From the NCBI GenBank assembly GCA_938075455.1, contig CALJHN010000007.1, forward strand, positions 46,864-110,863: a stretch of 64,000 nucleotides of DNA. The letters are read 5' to 3'. A program made the translations under genes and the position numbers. The stretch comes from an uncultured Flavobacteriales bacterium. GTDB taxonomy: Bacteria > Bacteroidota > Bacteroidia > Flavobacteriales_D > Parvicellaceae. The notes beneath the pieces were generated by a model, which made no database searches, was not told the origin of the DNA, and saw only the letters and a program-made list of their open reading frames with translations. Numbering within the stretch: the stretch's first letter is position 1; every line of letters starts with the position of its first letter. This document shows positions 52,963-59,900 of the stretch, piece by piece.

Positions 52963-54936
52963 TCAAATCAACCTTTCAATATCCTTTACCATCAAGCTTT
53001 TTGTATTCTGAGGTTTGAAAAATATAAAATCAGCATCTTTATTAATATTTATCTCTTTAGAATCTCCTTTTATTTGAAATGGAGTAATTAAAATAGAATC
53101 TTTAAACTTAACTAGAGCATTACCTTTTTCCTCCATAGAATATCCTATTAAATAAACAGTATCTAAATGGAAGTTCTTAATTTTCAAGACCAATTCATTT
53201 TTACTATTAATATGTTTATTCGCTTTTATTCCAATAGATGGAAAGTAATTATTTTCAACTGAAGCATAATTATAGTTAATGGGTTTAACTAAAAAATTGT
53301 GATTTGAAGTATAGCTTGGAAGCAATTCTCTAACAGCTTTTGCATTTTCAATAAGATAGTTTATATCAAATTCGTAATCTAGAAATTCATATTTTAAAAT
53401 AGTATATAATGAATCAGATTTGGTACTATATTTATTGATAATGTTAGTTAAGTATTCCTCATTAGAGAATTTATCTAAAAACTTTTTGTAGTTAGCAACA
53501 AATAAATCATTATTAAAAAATTGTTTGGATAGGTAAGTCATTTTAAAATCATAAGAATCCTTATCTGAATATCCATATATAATATCTTCTATTCCTTCTT
53601 CAATTCCAGCATAACAATCGTATGCAATGTGCTCTAATTTGTTGGCTTTAGGATTATAATAAAAACGTTGGTTGTGCCAATGGTAAGAATGCCTAATTTT
53701 TCCAATGTCATATAGTGCATATATTTTTGCCGTATAATTTAAATCAAATATATCTTCTAAATTCCCATCAAATTCTTTGTATTTAGTCATTAGTTTTAAT
53801 CCTTTTTCAAAGTCTTTTTTAAGACTGTCTGATGAAAAAATACTTTTCTTTTGAAAAGGAATTATTTCTGAGGCTTCAAAATATGGATATAAATTTCTAT
53901 TCTTTGGATTTTTTAGCCTTGTCTCCCATACCCCTTCTTCATTAAACTTAAGTATTGGCGCCTCCATTATTTTGTTGTATTTGAGTAATTCTTTACTAAA
54001 GTGTTCTTCATAAGCATAAATTCCCAAATTTTCCCCATTCAAAGACGCGGTTACAAAGCCATATCTAGTAGTTAAAATATTTTCGTCTCTAAAGATTTGG
54101 TGCATTATCCACTCTTTAAGAAAAGATCGTGTTTTTGGATGTTGTATAGAAAAAGCTTTCATCCCTTTAAAATCTTTATTCCCTAATATTTTAATTCTAA
54201 ATGACCATTTATCGCCGCTAAGATGATCTACCCAGTCTCCTTTTAATCGAATTTTGATAGGAATTTTCTCATTATTATAGACCATGTTTCCATTAAAGTA
54301 TTTTTTTAAGGATTTACCAATCACACCATTTTGAATTGCTTCTTCTTTAAATTTAAATAGCTTATCCAAATCTTTAGATTTAATTTGAAGCCCTATATTT
54401 TCTTTTTTGAATACTGGTCTTGTAGGGTTTTTTAACAATTCTATCTTTAAGTCGTCATAGTAGGCAGGAAGAGTTTTTTCATTATGAATAAAAAACTTAA
54501 TTTGTTTAGAATCTTTTTCAACTATAAAGTTAAGATTGATTAGCACCCATTGACCTTCTATTTTTTTTGGATGACTTCTTTTAACAGCAAGAATATTTTT
54601 TTCTTCGTCTACTAATTTTAAATAGCCTCTTGCACCTGCAGTATTTTCCCAGACAGAAATTTTCAACTGACTACCTTTTTTCAGATTTTTAAAAGTATAG
54701 CCAAGTGCATATGGGTTTTTCAAGTCGATTTTTGCACTAAATTTTCCTGATTTTGAATAATCTAAAGACTGGGATAGCGAATTGGAGACTCGTTCTAAAT
54801 TTTGTGAAATAAAGTGGCTTCGTTCGACTTTTTCCATATCAAACAACAATGGGAATTTATTTTTTTCTTTGCAGCTAATTGCATACATTAAGCATATCAA
54901 CGCAGGCAGGTATATTTTGATAGTTTTTTTTAACAT
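52963..54936 (-). CDS. CotH-like lipoprotein
   Basis: 657 residues. Lipoprotein signal L-M-Y-A-I-S-C (Cys22). Residues 50-170 form a carbohydrate-binding-like beta domain (Y-L-K-L-V-D-E, Y-Y-D-D-L-K-I-E). The central part fits CotH: W-S-F-R-I-K-I, F-S-I-Q-H-P-K-T-R, then Y-A-Y-E-E-H-F. CotH proteins are protein kinases in spore coats and in cellulosome-like contexts. The region usually read as the D-x-D metal site appears as Y-D-C-Y-A-G, so activity is in doubt. The 390-base gap after its start leads to the accessory region. Confidence 0.75.
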   Translation of the reverse strand: MLKKTIKIYLPALICLMYAISCKEKNKFPLLFDMEKVERSHFISQNLERVSNSLSQSLDYSKSGKFSAKIDLKNPYALGYTFKNLKKGSQLKISVWENTAGARGYLKLVDEEKNILAVKRSHPKKIEGQWVLINLNFIVEKDSKQIKFFIHNEKTLPAYYDDLKIELLKNPTRPVFKKENIGLQIKSKDLDKLFKFKEEAIQNGVIGKSLKKYFNGNMVYNNEKIPIKIRLKGDWVDHLSGDKWSFRIKILGNKDFKGMKAFSIQHPKTRSFLKEWIMHQIFRDENILTTRYGFVTASLNGENLGIYAYEEHFSKELLKYNKIMEAPILKFNEEGVWETRLKNPKNRNLYPYFEASEIIPFQKKSIFSSDSLKKDFEKGLKLMTKYKEFDGNLEDIFDLNYTAKIYALYDIGKIRHSYHWHNQRFYYNPKANKLEHIAYDCYAGIEEGIEDIIYGYSDKDSYDFKMTYLSKQFFNNDLFVANYKKFLDKFSNEEYLTNIINKYSTKSDSLYTILKYEFLDYEFDINYLIENAKAVRELLPSYTSNHNFLVKPINYNYASVENNYFPSIGIKANKHINSKNELVLKIKNFHLDTVYLIGYSMEEKGNALVKFKDSILITPFQIKGDSKEININKDADFIFFKPQNTKSLMVKDIERLI

Positions 54937-55132
54937 TAAGTAATAAAAATAGGTTTTTTTCTATGAAATTTTTTCTGTAAAAAAATTATTAAACTTAAAT
55001 TATTACTTTAATAACACGTAATAAAAAACTTTCAATTATTGATTTATAAATAAATATTTGTCAAATTAATTTCTATTTTAATAATCTTGTTAAGTTTTTA
55101 CATCTCTGTTATTAACATCTATAGTTTTTAAT

Positions 55133-55173
55133 TTTGTGGTATAATTTATATTAATAATAAAAAAAAACCACAA
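55133..55173. repeat. Inverted repeat copy 1, TTTGTGGT-N26-ACCACAA
   Basis: TTTGTGGT (55133-55140) and ACCACAA (55167-55173) pair over 7 bases across a 26-base AT-rich spacer that begins ATAATTT. A second copy is 143 bases downstream with the same spacer length. Confidence 0.7.
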
Positions 55174-55275
55174 TTATTTTTATTTATTTAAATCACTTGA
55201 ATATCACTTATATAAAAATACTGCATCTAAAATTTTATAAATTAATTTAATTGATGATGTCCTCTAATTTTTTAA

Positions 55276-55304
55276 TTTGTGGTATAATTTTTTTTATATA
55301 TTTG
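55276..55304 (+). promoter_or_regulatory. Promoter of the 213-aa gene
   Basis: TTTG (55276-55279) and TATATTTG (55297-55304) are 17 bases apart, the same spacing as at tRNA-Phe. The inverted repeat covers both boxes, so a bound protein would block or recruit polymerase here. Confidence 0.6.
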
Positions 55305-55317
55305 AAAAAACCACAAA
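55276..55317. repeat. Inverted repeat copy 2, TTTGTGGT-N26-ACCACAAA
   Basis: TTTGTGGT (55276-55283) and ACCACAAA (55310-55317) pair over 8 bases, again with 26 bases between. It begins with the same 14 bases as copy 1 (TTTGTGGTATAATT). The promoter described next lies inside it. Confidence 0.7.
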
Positions 55318-55326
55318 ATAATTTTA

Positions 55327-55968
55327 TTGTCCAACCTACTTAAATACCGCTGTTATAATAACAAATTTTTTTTAGATTATTTACCAGACGAGTTTTTTAT
55401 AAACTTAGAAAAAAACGATAGAATAGAATATCGAAAACTAAGAGAGAATTACAAAATAATAGAAAGTAAATCTTTACAAATCCTAACTTTACAGCAAGAG
55501 ATAAGAAAAAAACAGCAACTTGTTCAGAAACTGAAAAAACAAATTTCACCTTCTAAATCAAAAGATTCCTATCTATATAAAATGAATTCAGCAAAAGAAA
55601 ATTTAGAGGATATAATTAAAAATTTCCAATTTTCTATTTCAATTGGTTTAAGAACTCACAAGACAAAATCTAAAGGGTTTTCTTCCCCTAAATTTTATTT
55701 AAGAGTTACTGTTTTTGATAAAAGATACAAAAACCTTTATATCGGATCATCTGATAAAATTAAGTCATCTTTATCTAATATCTATAATAAGTCTTATAAT
55801 AACGTTGATAGTGAAAATCTTAAGGATGAGATTAAAGTACTGTACTCAGTGTATATAAGAAACTATATTTGGAAAAATAATTGGGATAAATTTTTTGCTT
55901 CTAAACATTCTTTAAAAGAAATAGAGCTTTGGAGTAGTGAAATAGGTGATGAAATTTATAGATGGTAA
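55327..55968 (+). CDS. Hypothetical coiled-coil protein of the accessory region
   Basis: 213 residues, start TTG at 55327, ten bases after the inverted repeat. Residues 30-75 are a strong coiled coil (K-L-R-E-N-Y-K-I-I-E-S, L-Q-Q-E-I-R-K-K-Q-Q-L-V-Q-K-L-K-K-Q). The C-terminal half has a short beta-hairpin-like section, F-Y-L-R-V-T-V-F-D-K-R-Y-K-N-L-Y-I-G-S, reminiscent of integrase arm DNA-binding domains, then a basic helical end. I do not recognise a family. The protein is very basic, consistent with nucleic-acid binding. A 78-aa gene follows 10 bases later. Confidence 0.6.
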   Translation: MSNLLKYRCYNNKFFLDYLPDEFFINLEKNDRIEYRKLRENYKIIESKSLQILTLQQEIRKKQQLVQKLKKQISPSKSKDSYLYKMNSAKENLEDIIKNFQFSISIGLRTHKTKSKGFSSPKFYLRVTVFDKRYKNLYIGSSDKIKSSLSNIYNKSYNNVDSENLKDEIKVLYSVYIRNYIWKNNWDKFFASKHSLKEIELWSSEIGDEIYRW

Positions 55969-55978
55969 ATTTTAAATA

Positions 55979-56215
55979 ATGCAAAAAATAAAACTAATTT
56001 GGGATTTTAATGGTGAAGATTCTCTAAAAACTGCTGAACATTTTAATATTCACTTAGAAGAGTTTTTAGAAAAGAAAGAAATTTTATTCTACAATATAGG
56101 ATTGGAGCCTATTAATGACTACCTTAATATTGCTCATTTAATTATTGACAGGCAATACGTTGATATGATAAAACATGCTTTAAAGCCACAAAGAGCATTT
56201 TTATTAGATGACTAG
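55979..56215 (+). CDS. Small conserved hypothetical protein
   Basis: 78 residues. I-K-L-I-W-D-F-N-G-E-D-S-L-K-T-A-E-H-F-N-I-H-L-E-E-F and the ending A-L-K-P-Q-R-A-F-L match a small soluble family I recall from Bacteroidota genomes, without known function. No signal or membrane segment. It overlaps the next frame by 8 bases and follows the coiled-coil gene closely. Confidence 0.65.
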   Translation: MQKIKLIWDFNGEDSLKTAEHFNIHLEEFLEKKEILFYNIGLEPINDYLNIAHLIIDRQYVDMIKHALKPQRAFLLDD

Positions 56216-56558
56216 CTCATGTTATCAAAGCATTTGCAATTTAATTATAATCTTAAATTTTGCTTTTGATATTTTATTTAATAGAGAACACTCTAGGTTT
56301 TTATTAAATTTAGACACGAAAAATAGGATCAAGTGGGGTAATAGTTATAGAGTAAAAAAGGGAGATAATGTTATTCCCCTTTCATTATTGAGGGGTTCAA
56401 ACATTGGGGTTGGAAAAAATCACTCTACTGTCAAAGACTTAATGATTCCAACCCCAATGAAGTTAAAATACATTCCTGTTTTGAAATATAGTTCTCAAGT
56501 AATATTAAAAAAGGAAAAACTTTTAATCAAAACTATTCAGACTTTGAAATTAGAATAA
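56208..56558 (+). CDS. Truncated member (A) of the orphan HTH family
   Basis: 116 residues if read from the ATG at 56208, but only the last part is meaningful: S-N-I-G-V-G-K-N-H-S-T-V-K-D-L-M-I-P-T-P-M-K. That block reappears in two other frames (C, D) downstream. The recombinase-like helix-turn-helix seen in C and D is absent here, so A looks like an N-terminal fragment. The first 35 residues, which overlap the 78-aa gene, may not be translated. Function unknown. Confidence 0.4.
   Translation: MTSSCYQSICNLIIILNFAFDILFNREHSRFLLNLDTKNRIKWGNSYRVKKGDNVIPLSLLRGSNIGVGKNHSTVKDLMIPTPMKLKYIPVLKYSSQVILKKEKLLIKTIQTLKLE
56402..56459. repeat. G-rich hairpin in frame A
   Basis: CATTGGGGTTGGAA (56402-56415) and TTCCAACCCCAATG (56446-56459) form a perfect 14-bp inverted repeat with a 30-base loop. 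Half-copies occur at 56796-56809 and 57753-57766. The repeat encodes the G-V-G-K and P-T-P motifs of frame A. Confidence 0.75.
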
Positions 56559-56602
56559 TTCAAAACAGATTATTTAGTTTTTGAATTAAAATTGATAACG
56601 AT

Positions 56603-56698
56603 TTAATTTACCTTCTCTTTCTTTTGGTACTTTAAAATAAATCCTCCAACCATAATTGTGACGACGATTGTTGAAATTAACCAAATATTAAATATCAT
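56603..56698 (-). CDS. Possible 31-aa single-helix membrane peptide
   Basis: An ATG at 56698 opens M-I-F-N-I-W-L-I-S-T-I-V-V-T-I-M-V-G-G-F followed by I-L-K-Y-Q-K-K-E-K-V-N. One membrane helix and a basic tail give it the look of a toxin-like or regulatory micropeptide, but chance cannot be excluded. It lies in the 232-base gap between frames A and C. Confidence 0.3.
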   Translation of the reverse strand: MIFNIWLISTIVVTIMVGGFILKYQKKEKVN

Positions 56699-56790
56699 AT
56701 TATTGTCTTATTTATAAAACTACTAAAAAAAATTGTAGTGAAAGATATAATGATCAACCTAAAATACCCCACTACTCAACAGTAATAGGT

Positions 56791-57114
56791 TTGGGTTTTC
56801 CAACCCCAACACCATTTCTAACATTCAATCTTAGTGTTCTTACCAACAAATTCGTTTACCGAAGAAAGTTAGATAAATCACATCAAAAAACACATAAAAA
56901 AATCCTTCAACTTAAAAACAAAGGGTTAGGGTACAGAAGTATTTCAAAAGAACTAAATAGGTTAGGATTTAAGAGTTCAATGGGAAAAGATTTCTATCCC
57001 TCTTTAGTTTCTGTTATTTGGAAAAAAATAGAGAAAAAACAAAGGATTTTGAACCAACCTGAGGTTATGGAATATTCAGATTTTGATATTGAATTGATTC
57101 GAATATATAAGTGA
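56791..57114 (+). CDS. Orphan HTH family member C (recombinase-like HTH)
   Basis: 107 residues from a TTG at 56791, but the frame is open back to 56692 and the conserved H-Y-S-T-V block lies before that TTG, so the true start is uncertain and no ATG is available. C-terminal: K-I-L-Q-L-K-N-K-G-L-G-Y-R-S-I-S-K-E-L-N-R-L-G-F-K-S-S-M-G-K, which resembles the HTH of large serine recombinases (G-Y-S-x-R-x-I-A-x-x-L-N-x-x-G). No catalytic domain. It aligns with frame D over about 80 residues. I do not recognise a named family. Confidence 0.5.
   Translation: MGFPTPTPFLTFNLSVLTNKFVYRRKLDKSHQKTHKKILQLKNKGLGYRSISKELNRLGFKSSMGKDFYPSLVSVIWKKIEKKQRILNQPEVMEYSDFDIELIRIYK
56796..56809. repeat. Left arm of 14-bp inverted repeat flanking the DUF1572 segment
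   Basis: TTTTCCAACCCCAA. Its exact reverse complement TTGGGGTTGGAAAA is at 57753-57766. The two arms enclose 943 bases (56810-57752) with most of frame C and the DUF1572 gene. Confidence 0.7.
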
Positions 57115-57147
57115 GTTCTAAAAAATGGTATATAACCCTTAAAAATA

Positions 57148-57696
57148 TTACTTCAAGAAATGTCTTCTGTCTCTTTCTTTTGAAAACTTTTTCATATTGA
57201 AGGATTGACTTTCTCCTTTAGGGATTGATAACGAGTTCCATTTGTTTCCACAAATGATTTTTCCAATCATTACTATCTGTCCTACGTGGTATGAATAATG
57301 ACAAAGTTGTCTATTAATAGACTCGGTTACTGTATGACCTTCGTTCCTTATGTATATAATTTTCTCTAAATCTTGAAAATTAAGTTTCTCAAGAGTGTCA
57401 AACAAAACCTTCCATCCTTTTTCCCAAATTTCCATCAATTCCTTTTTAGATTTGATATTGTCTTCGAATTCATCATCTCTATTTCTAGATTCTTTTTCTC
57501 CATCTGAAATTAAAAAATCTGTCCATCTAGAGACCATATTACCACTAAGGTGTTTTACAATCGTATTTATACTATTTGTTTCATTATTTATTTGAAATGA
57601 CAATTTAATCTCCGGTACTTGTTCAATTGTTTTTTCACCTAGTTCTTTGTAGTATCTAAACTGAAGTAAACACGAATTTAAAAAAGTAGATGACAT
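57148..57696 (-). CDS. DUF1572 (DinB-like) family protein
   Basis: 182 residues. Fits DUF1572 within the DinB/YfiT four-helix fold: N-T-I-V-K-H-L-S-G-N-M-V-S-R-W-T-D-F, then D-G-E-K-x-S-R-N-R-D-D-E-F-E, and N-R-Q-L-C-H-Y-S-Y-H-V-G-Q. The three expected metal-binding histidines are visible (His49, His133, His137). DinB-fold proteins include thiol transferases and metal-dependent hydrolases; the exact reaction is unknown. It is the only minus-strand gene in this part, enclosed by the 14-bp inverted repeat. Confidence 0.8.
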   Translation of the reverse strand: MSSTFLNSCLLQFRYYKELGEKTIEQVPEIKLSFQINNETNSINTIVKHLSGNMVSRWTDFLISDGEKESRNRDDEFEDNIKSKKELMEIWEKGWKVLFDTLEKLNFQDLEKIIYIRNEGHTVTESINRQLCHYSYHVGQIVMIGKIICGNKWNSLSIPKGESQSFNMKKFSKERDRRHFLK

Positions 57697-57703
57697 AGTA
57701 TAA

Positions 57704-58150
57704 AATTACATATTTTTTAGTGGAACTAATACAACCTTAAATCCTACGAATATTGGGGTTGGAAAAGATTACTCTACGGTTACAGAGAAGTCTAAGAATG
57801 TAGTCAAAAAAATCAAACCTCTTTCAGAATATGATGAAATACTTTTATATCTAAAAGTATCAATTACAACACCAAGATTAACAAAAATTCACCACTACAC
57901 AAGAGAACAAAAACGAGTTTTTAAAATAGTAAAACACCTTAGGGAATATCATAATTATTCCTATCTAAGAATTAAGGACTTTTTGAACAAAAACAACTTC
58001 AAGACTACACGAACAAAAAAGGAATTTAAATCACAAGATGTTTATAGTGTTTATAAAAAAGGGTTAATTAGAGAAAAAAGAATCGATAGAAAAATAGAAA
58101 CTAAAATAGAAAGACTCATTTGTATAATTCCTGGATTGAATGAAGATTAA
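57704..58150 (+). pseudogene. Orphan HTH family member D, without start codon
   Basis: A 148-codon open frame with no in-frame ATG, GTG or TTG before the conserved block. It contains N-I-G-V-G-K-D-Y-S-T-V-T (as frame A) and then H-L-R-E-Y-H-N-Y-S-Y-L-R-I-K-D-F-L-N-K-N-N-F (the HTH of frame C), V-Y-S-V-Y-K-K-G-L and R-E-K-R-I-D-R-K. Third-codon-position differences from A and C (e.g. ACT/ACG for Thr, GTC/GTT for Val) show that it is or was coding. Either a decayed gene or one starting on a rare codon such as ATT. The 524-aa gene begins 21 bases later. Confidence 0.5.
57753..57766. repeat. Right arm of 14-bp inverted repeat flanking the DUF1572 segment
   Basis: TTGGGGTTGGAAAA, exact reverse complement of 56796-56809. 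In frame D it encodes I-G-V-G-K; in frame C the other arm encodes F-P-T-P. Confidence 0.7.
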
Positions 58151-58171
58151 TTTTTTACTAACTTTATTACT

Positions 58172-59746
58172 ATGTCTGATTATTATGAAAAACAACGAAA
58201 TGAATATTTAGATTCTCTAAAAAATCCTAAGTATTTCAAAGTAGATGAAGTAAGTATTATTGTAAAACCAGAAGATAAAGATGGTAAAACATTTTTCTAT
58301 GATTTATGTGGAAATAGAATTACTAAAATTTCAAGAAAACCTAAAGATACATCGAAAGTAAATGATTGTTATTTAGGTCTTAAAAAATTTAAAAACAGTG
58401 AAAGATGGGTTCCTTTAAAATCAGAAGATGTAGATGAAAGATTAAGTGATAAAGAATTCATTAAAAATCATTCAAAAGAATATAACCCAGAAAAAGTTAA
58501 GACTCAGAAAAAAGTTAAGACTCAGAAAAAAGATAATGAAAAAGGAGATATAAAAAGTTTTCTAAAATCAATAGGAAAAACAAAAGATGAAATTGAAATA
58601 AATGGTATTGAAATATTATTATCATTATTTAATAAATATAAAAATCAACCTTGGGTTTTAAATAATAATGAACTTGTAGAAAAAATAGATAGTTGGTTTC
58701 CTGGAAAATGGGGAAGTCTCAAAAGAAAACTCTCATTTGATAGACAATATAATATTCCATATAATGGAACTATAAGTGGATTAGTAATTATTTCAGATGA
58801 ATTGTACGTATTAATAGATAGTGAAACAAAATCTTACATCAACTTAAGAAAAATGTCTATTAAGAAATTCAATGAAAACATATGGTTTAATAGTTCGAAT
58901 ACTATAGGAGTTAGGTACTCGATTTACAGTTATGAAGTACAATTAAGTAGTCAGGAAATTCAATTTTTAAAAGAATTTCTTGAGAAATTTTCTAATGAAG
59001 TTGATAAAAGAATTGAGTTTCTTATGAAGGAGAAAGATAGAAAAGATAAAGAAGAAACGGAACGAGTAAAATCACTAAAAAAATCACAAACTGAACAATT
59101 AGATCAATTTGATAAAGACGGTAACGGGATTATTGATGTTATTGAAGGAAGTGATGATTTTATGATTTTATTTAAAAAACATCAGAAGAAAGTAATTGAA
59201 TTTGATAAACTATATATTCAAAAATTTGTCAAAATATCAAATTATCTAAAAACAAAAAGACAAAATATTCAAGACATATTCTCTTCAATCAAAAATACAG
59301 AAACTCAATCTGAGTTAGATGAAAATGTTGGTCTGTTAAAAAACCAAATTCATACCTATGAACTTATTTTATTCCATTCTTTAAATATGATAACATCAAT
59401 TGTAGAAGATGACTTAATTGTCTTTTATGAAATATATGAATCTTTTGACAAACTAAACATGTTTAATAGTAACTGGGAAAATGAAGTTTCCCAACAACTG
59501 AGTAATATTGAAGATGGTTTAAGTAGTTTGATGTTCTCAATAAATTCTATGGAAAAAAATATTGTTGGTGGGTTAAAAGAACTAAGTTATGTTACACAAG
59601 AAGGATTTTCTGATCTTGAAAGATCCGTCACAAGGGAATTAACAAGTATAAACTCATCAATTAAATTTAATAACCTTCTTACAGGAATTTCAACGTACCA
59701 ACTATATAAAATCAACAAACAAACAAAAGGTTTGTTAAAGGAATAG
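58172..59746 (+). CDS. Hypothetical coiled-coil protein with EF-hand loop
   Basis: 524 residues, no signal peptide or clear membrane helix. The middle region (about 264-310) is coiled coil. Residues 314-325 (D-K-D-G-N-G-I-I-D-V-I-E) match an EF-hand loop at every ligand position (Asp314, Asp316, Asn318, Asp322, Glu325), directly after a coiled coil. The C-terminal 100 residues again have heptads and end S-T-Y-Q-L-Y-K-I-N-K-Q-T-K. Residues 108-120 hold an exact duplication of K-V-K-T-Q-K. I do not recognise the family. Confidence 0.65.
   Translation: MSDYYEKQRNEYLDSLKNPKYFKVDEVSIIVKPEDKDGKTFFYDLCGNRITKISRKPKDTSKVNDCYLGLKKFKNSERWVPLKSEDVDERLSDKEFIKNHSKEYNPEKVKTQKKVKTQKKDNEKGDIKSFLKSIGKTKDEIEINGIEILLSLFNKYKNQPWVLNNNELVEKIDSWFPGKWGSLKRKLSFDRQYNIPYNGTISGLVIISDELYVLIDSETKSYINLRKMSIKKFNENIWFNSSNTIGVRYSIYSYEVQLSSQEIQFLKEFLEKFSNEVDKRIEFLMKEKDRKDKEETERVKSLKKSQTEQLDQFDKDGNGIIDVIEGSDDFMILFKKHQKKVIEFDKLYIQKFVKISNYLKTKRQNIQDIFSSIKNTETQSELDENVGLLKNQIHTYELILFHSLNMITSIVEDDLIVFYEIYESFDKLNMFNSNWENEVSQQLSNIEDGLSSLMFSINSMEKNIVGGLKELSYVTQEGFSDLERSVTRELTSINSSIKFNNLLTGISTYQLYKINKQTKGLLKE
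58496..58531 (+). repeat. 18-bp tandem duplication
   Basis: Two identical 18-base units, each reading GTTAAGACTCAGAAAAAA, lie head-to-tail and add K-V-K-T-Q-K twice to the 524-aa protein. The copies are identical, so the event is recent; an 18-base step preserves the frame. Confidence 0.85.
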
Positions 59747-59900
59747 TAATCTCTTCCATGATTTAAATTGAATTTTGTTGGAAGTTAACGGGTATTCATA
59801 ACACATTGATTATGAAAAAGATACAAAAGTGGACTACATTCATAAATCACAACGAATTAACAAATAAACACTTAACTACTTGATAATCAGACAGTTAAGT

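Larger units (their letters stand above)
54937..55326. other. Intergenic region with two long-spaced inverted repeats
   Basis: 390 bases with no gene. The right two-thirds carry two copies of TTTGTGGT-N26-ACCACAA described separately (55133-55173 and 55276-55317). The left 190 bases are AT-rich with nothing recognised; they should hold the CotH-like gene's promoter. Confidence 0.6.

Noticed and set aside
56402..56459. Resemblance of the G-rich hairpin to an integron attC site
   Set aside because: TTCCAAC and GTTGGAA resemble RYYYAAC and GTTRRRY except at one end base, but their order is reversed relative to attC, and no integron integrase is in the window.
59811..59883. A 23-codon frame (M-K-K-I-Q-K-W-T-T-F) between the EF-hand gene and glmS
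   Set aside because: Too short, no membrane or signal character, and no supporting context.
54937..59900. CRISPR array or insertion sequence in the accessory region
   Set aside because: No regularly spaced repeats, no transposase with catalytic motifs and no target-site duplication could be seen.
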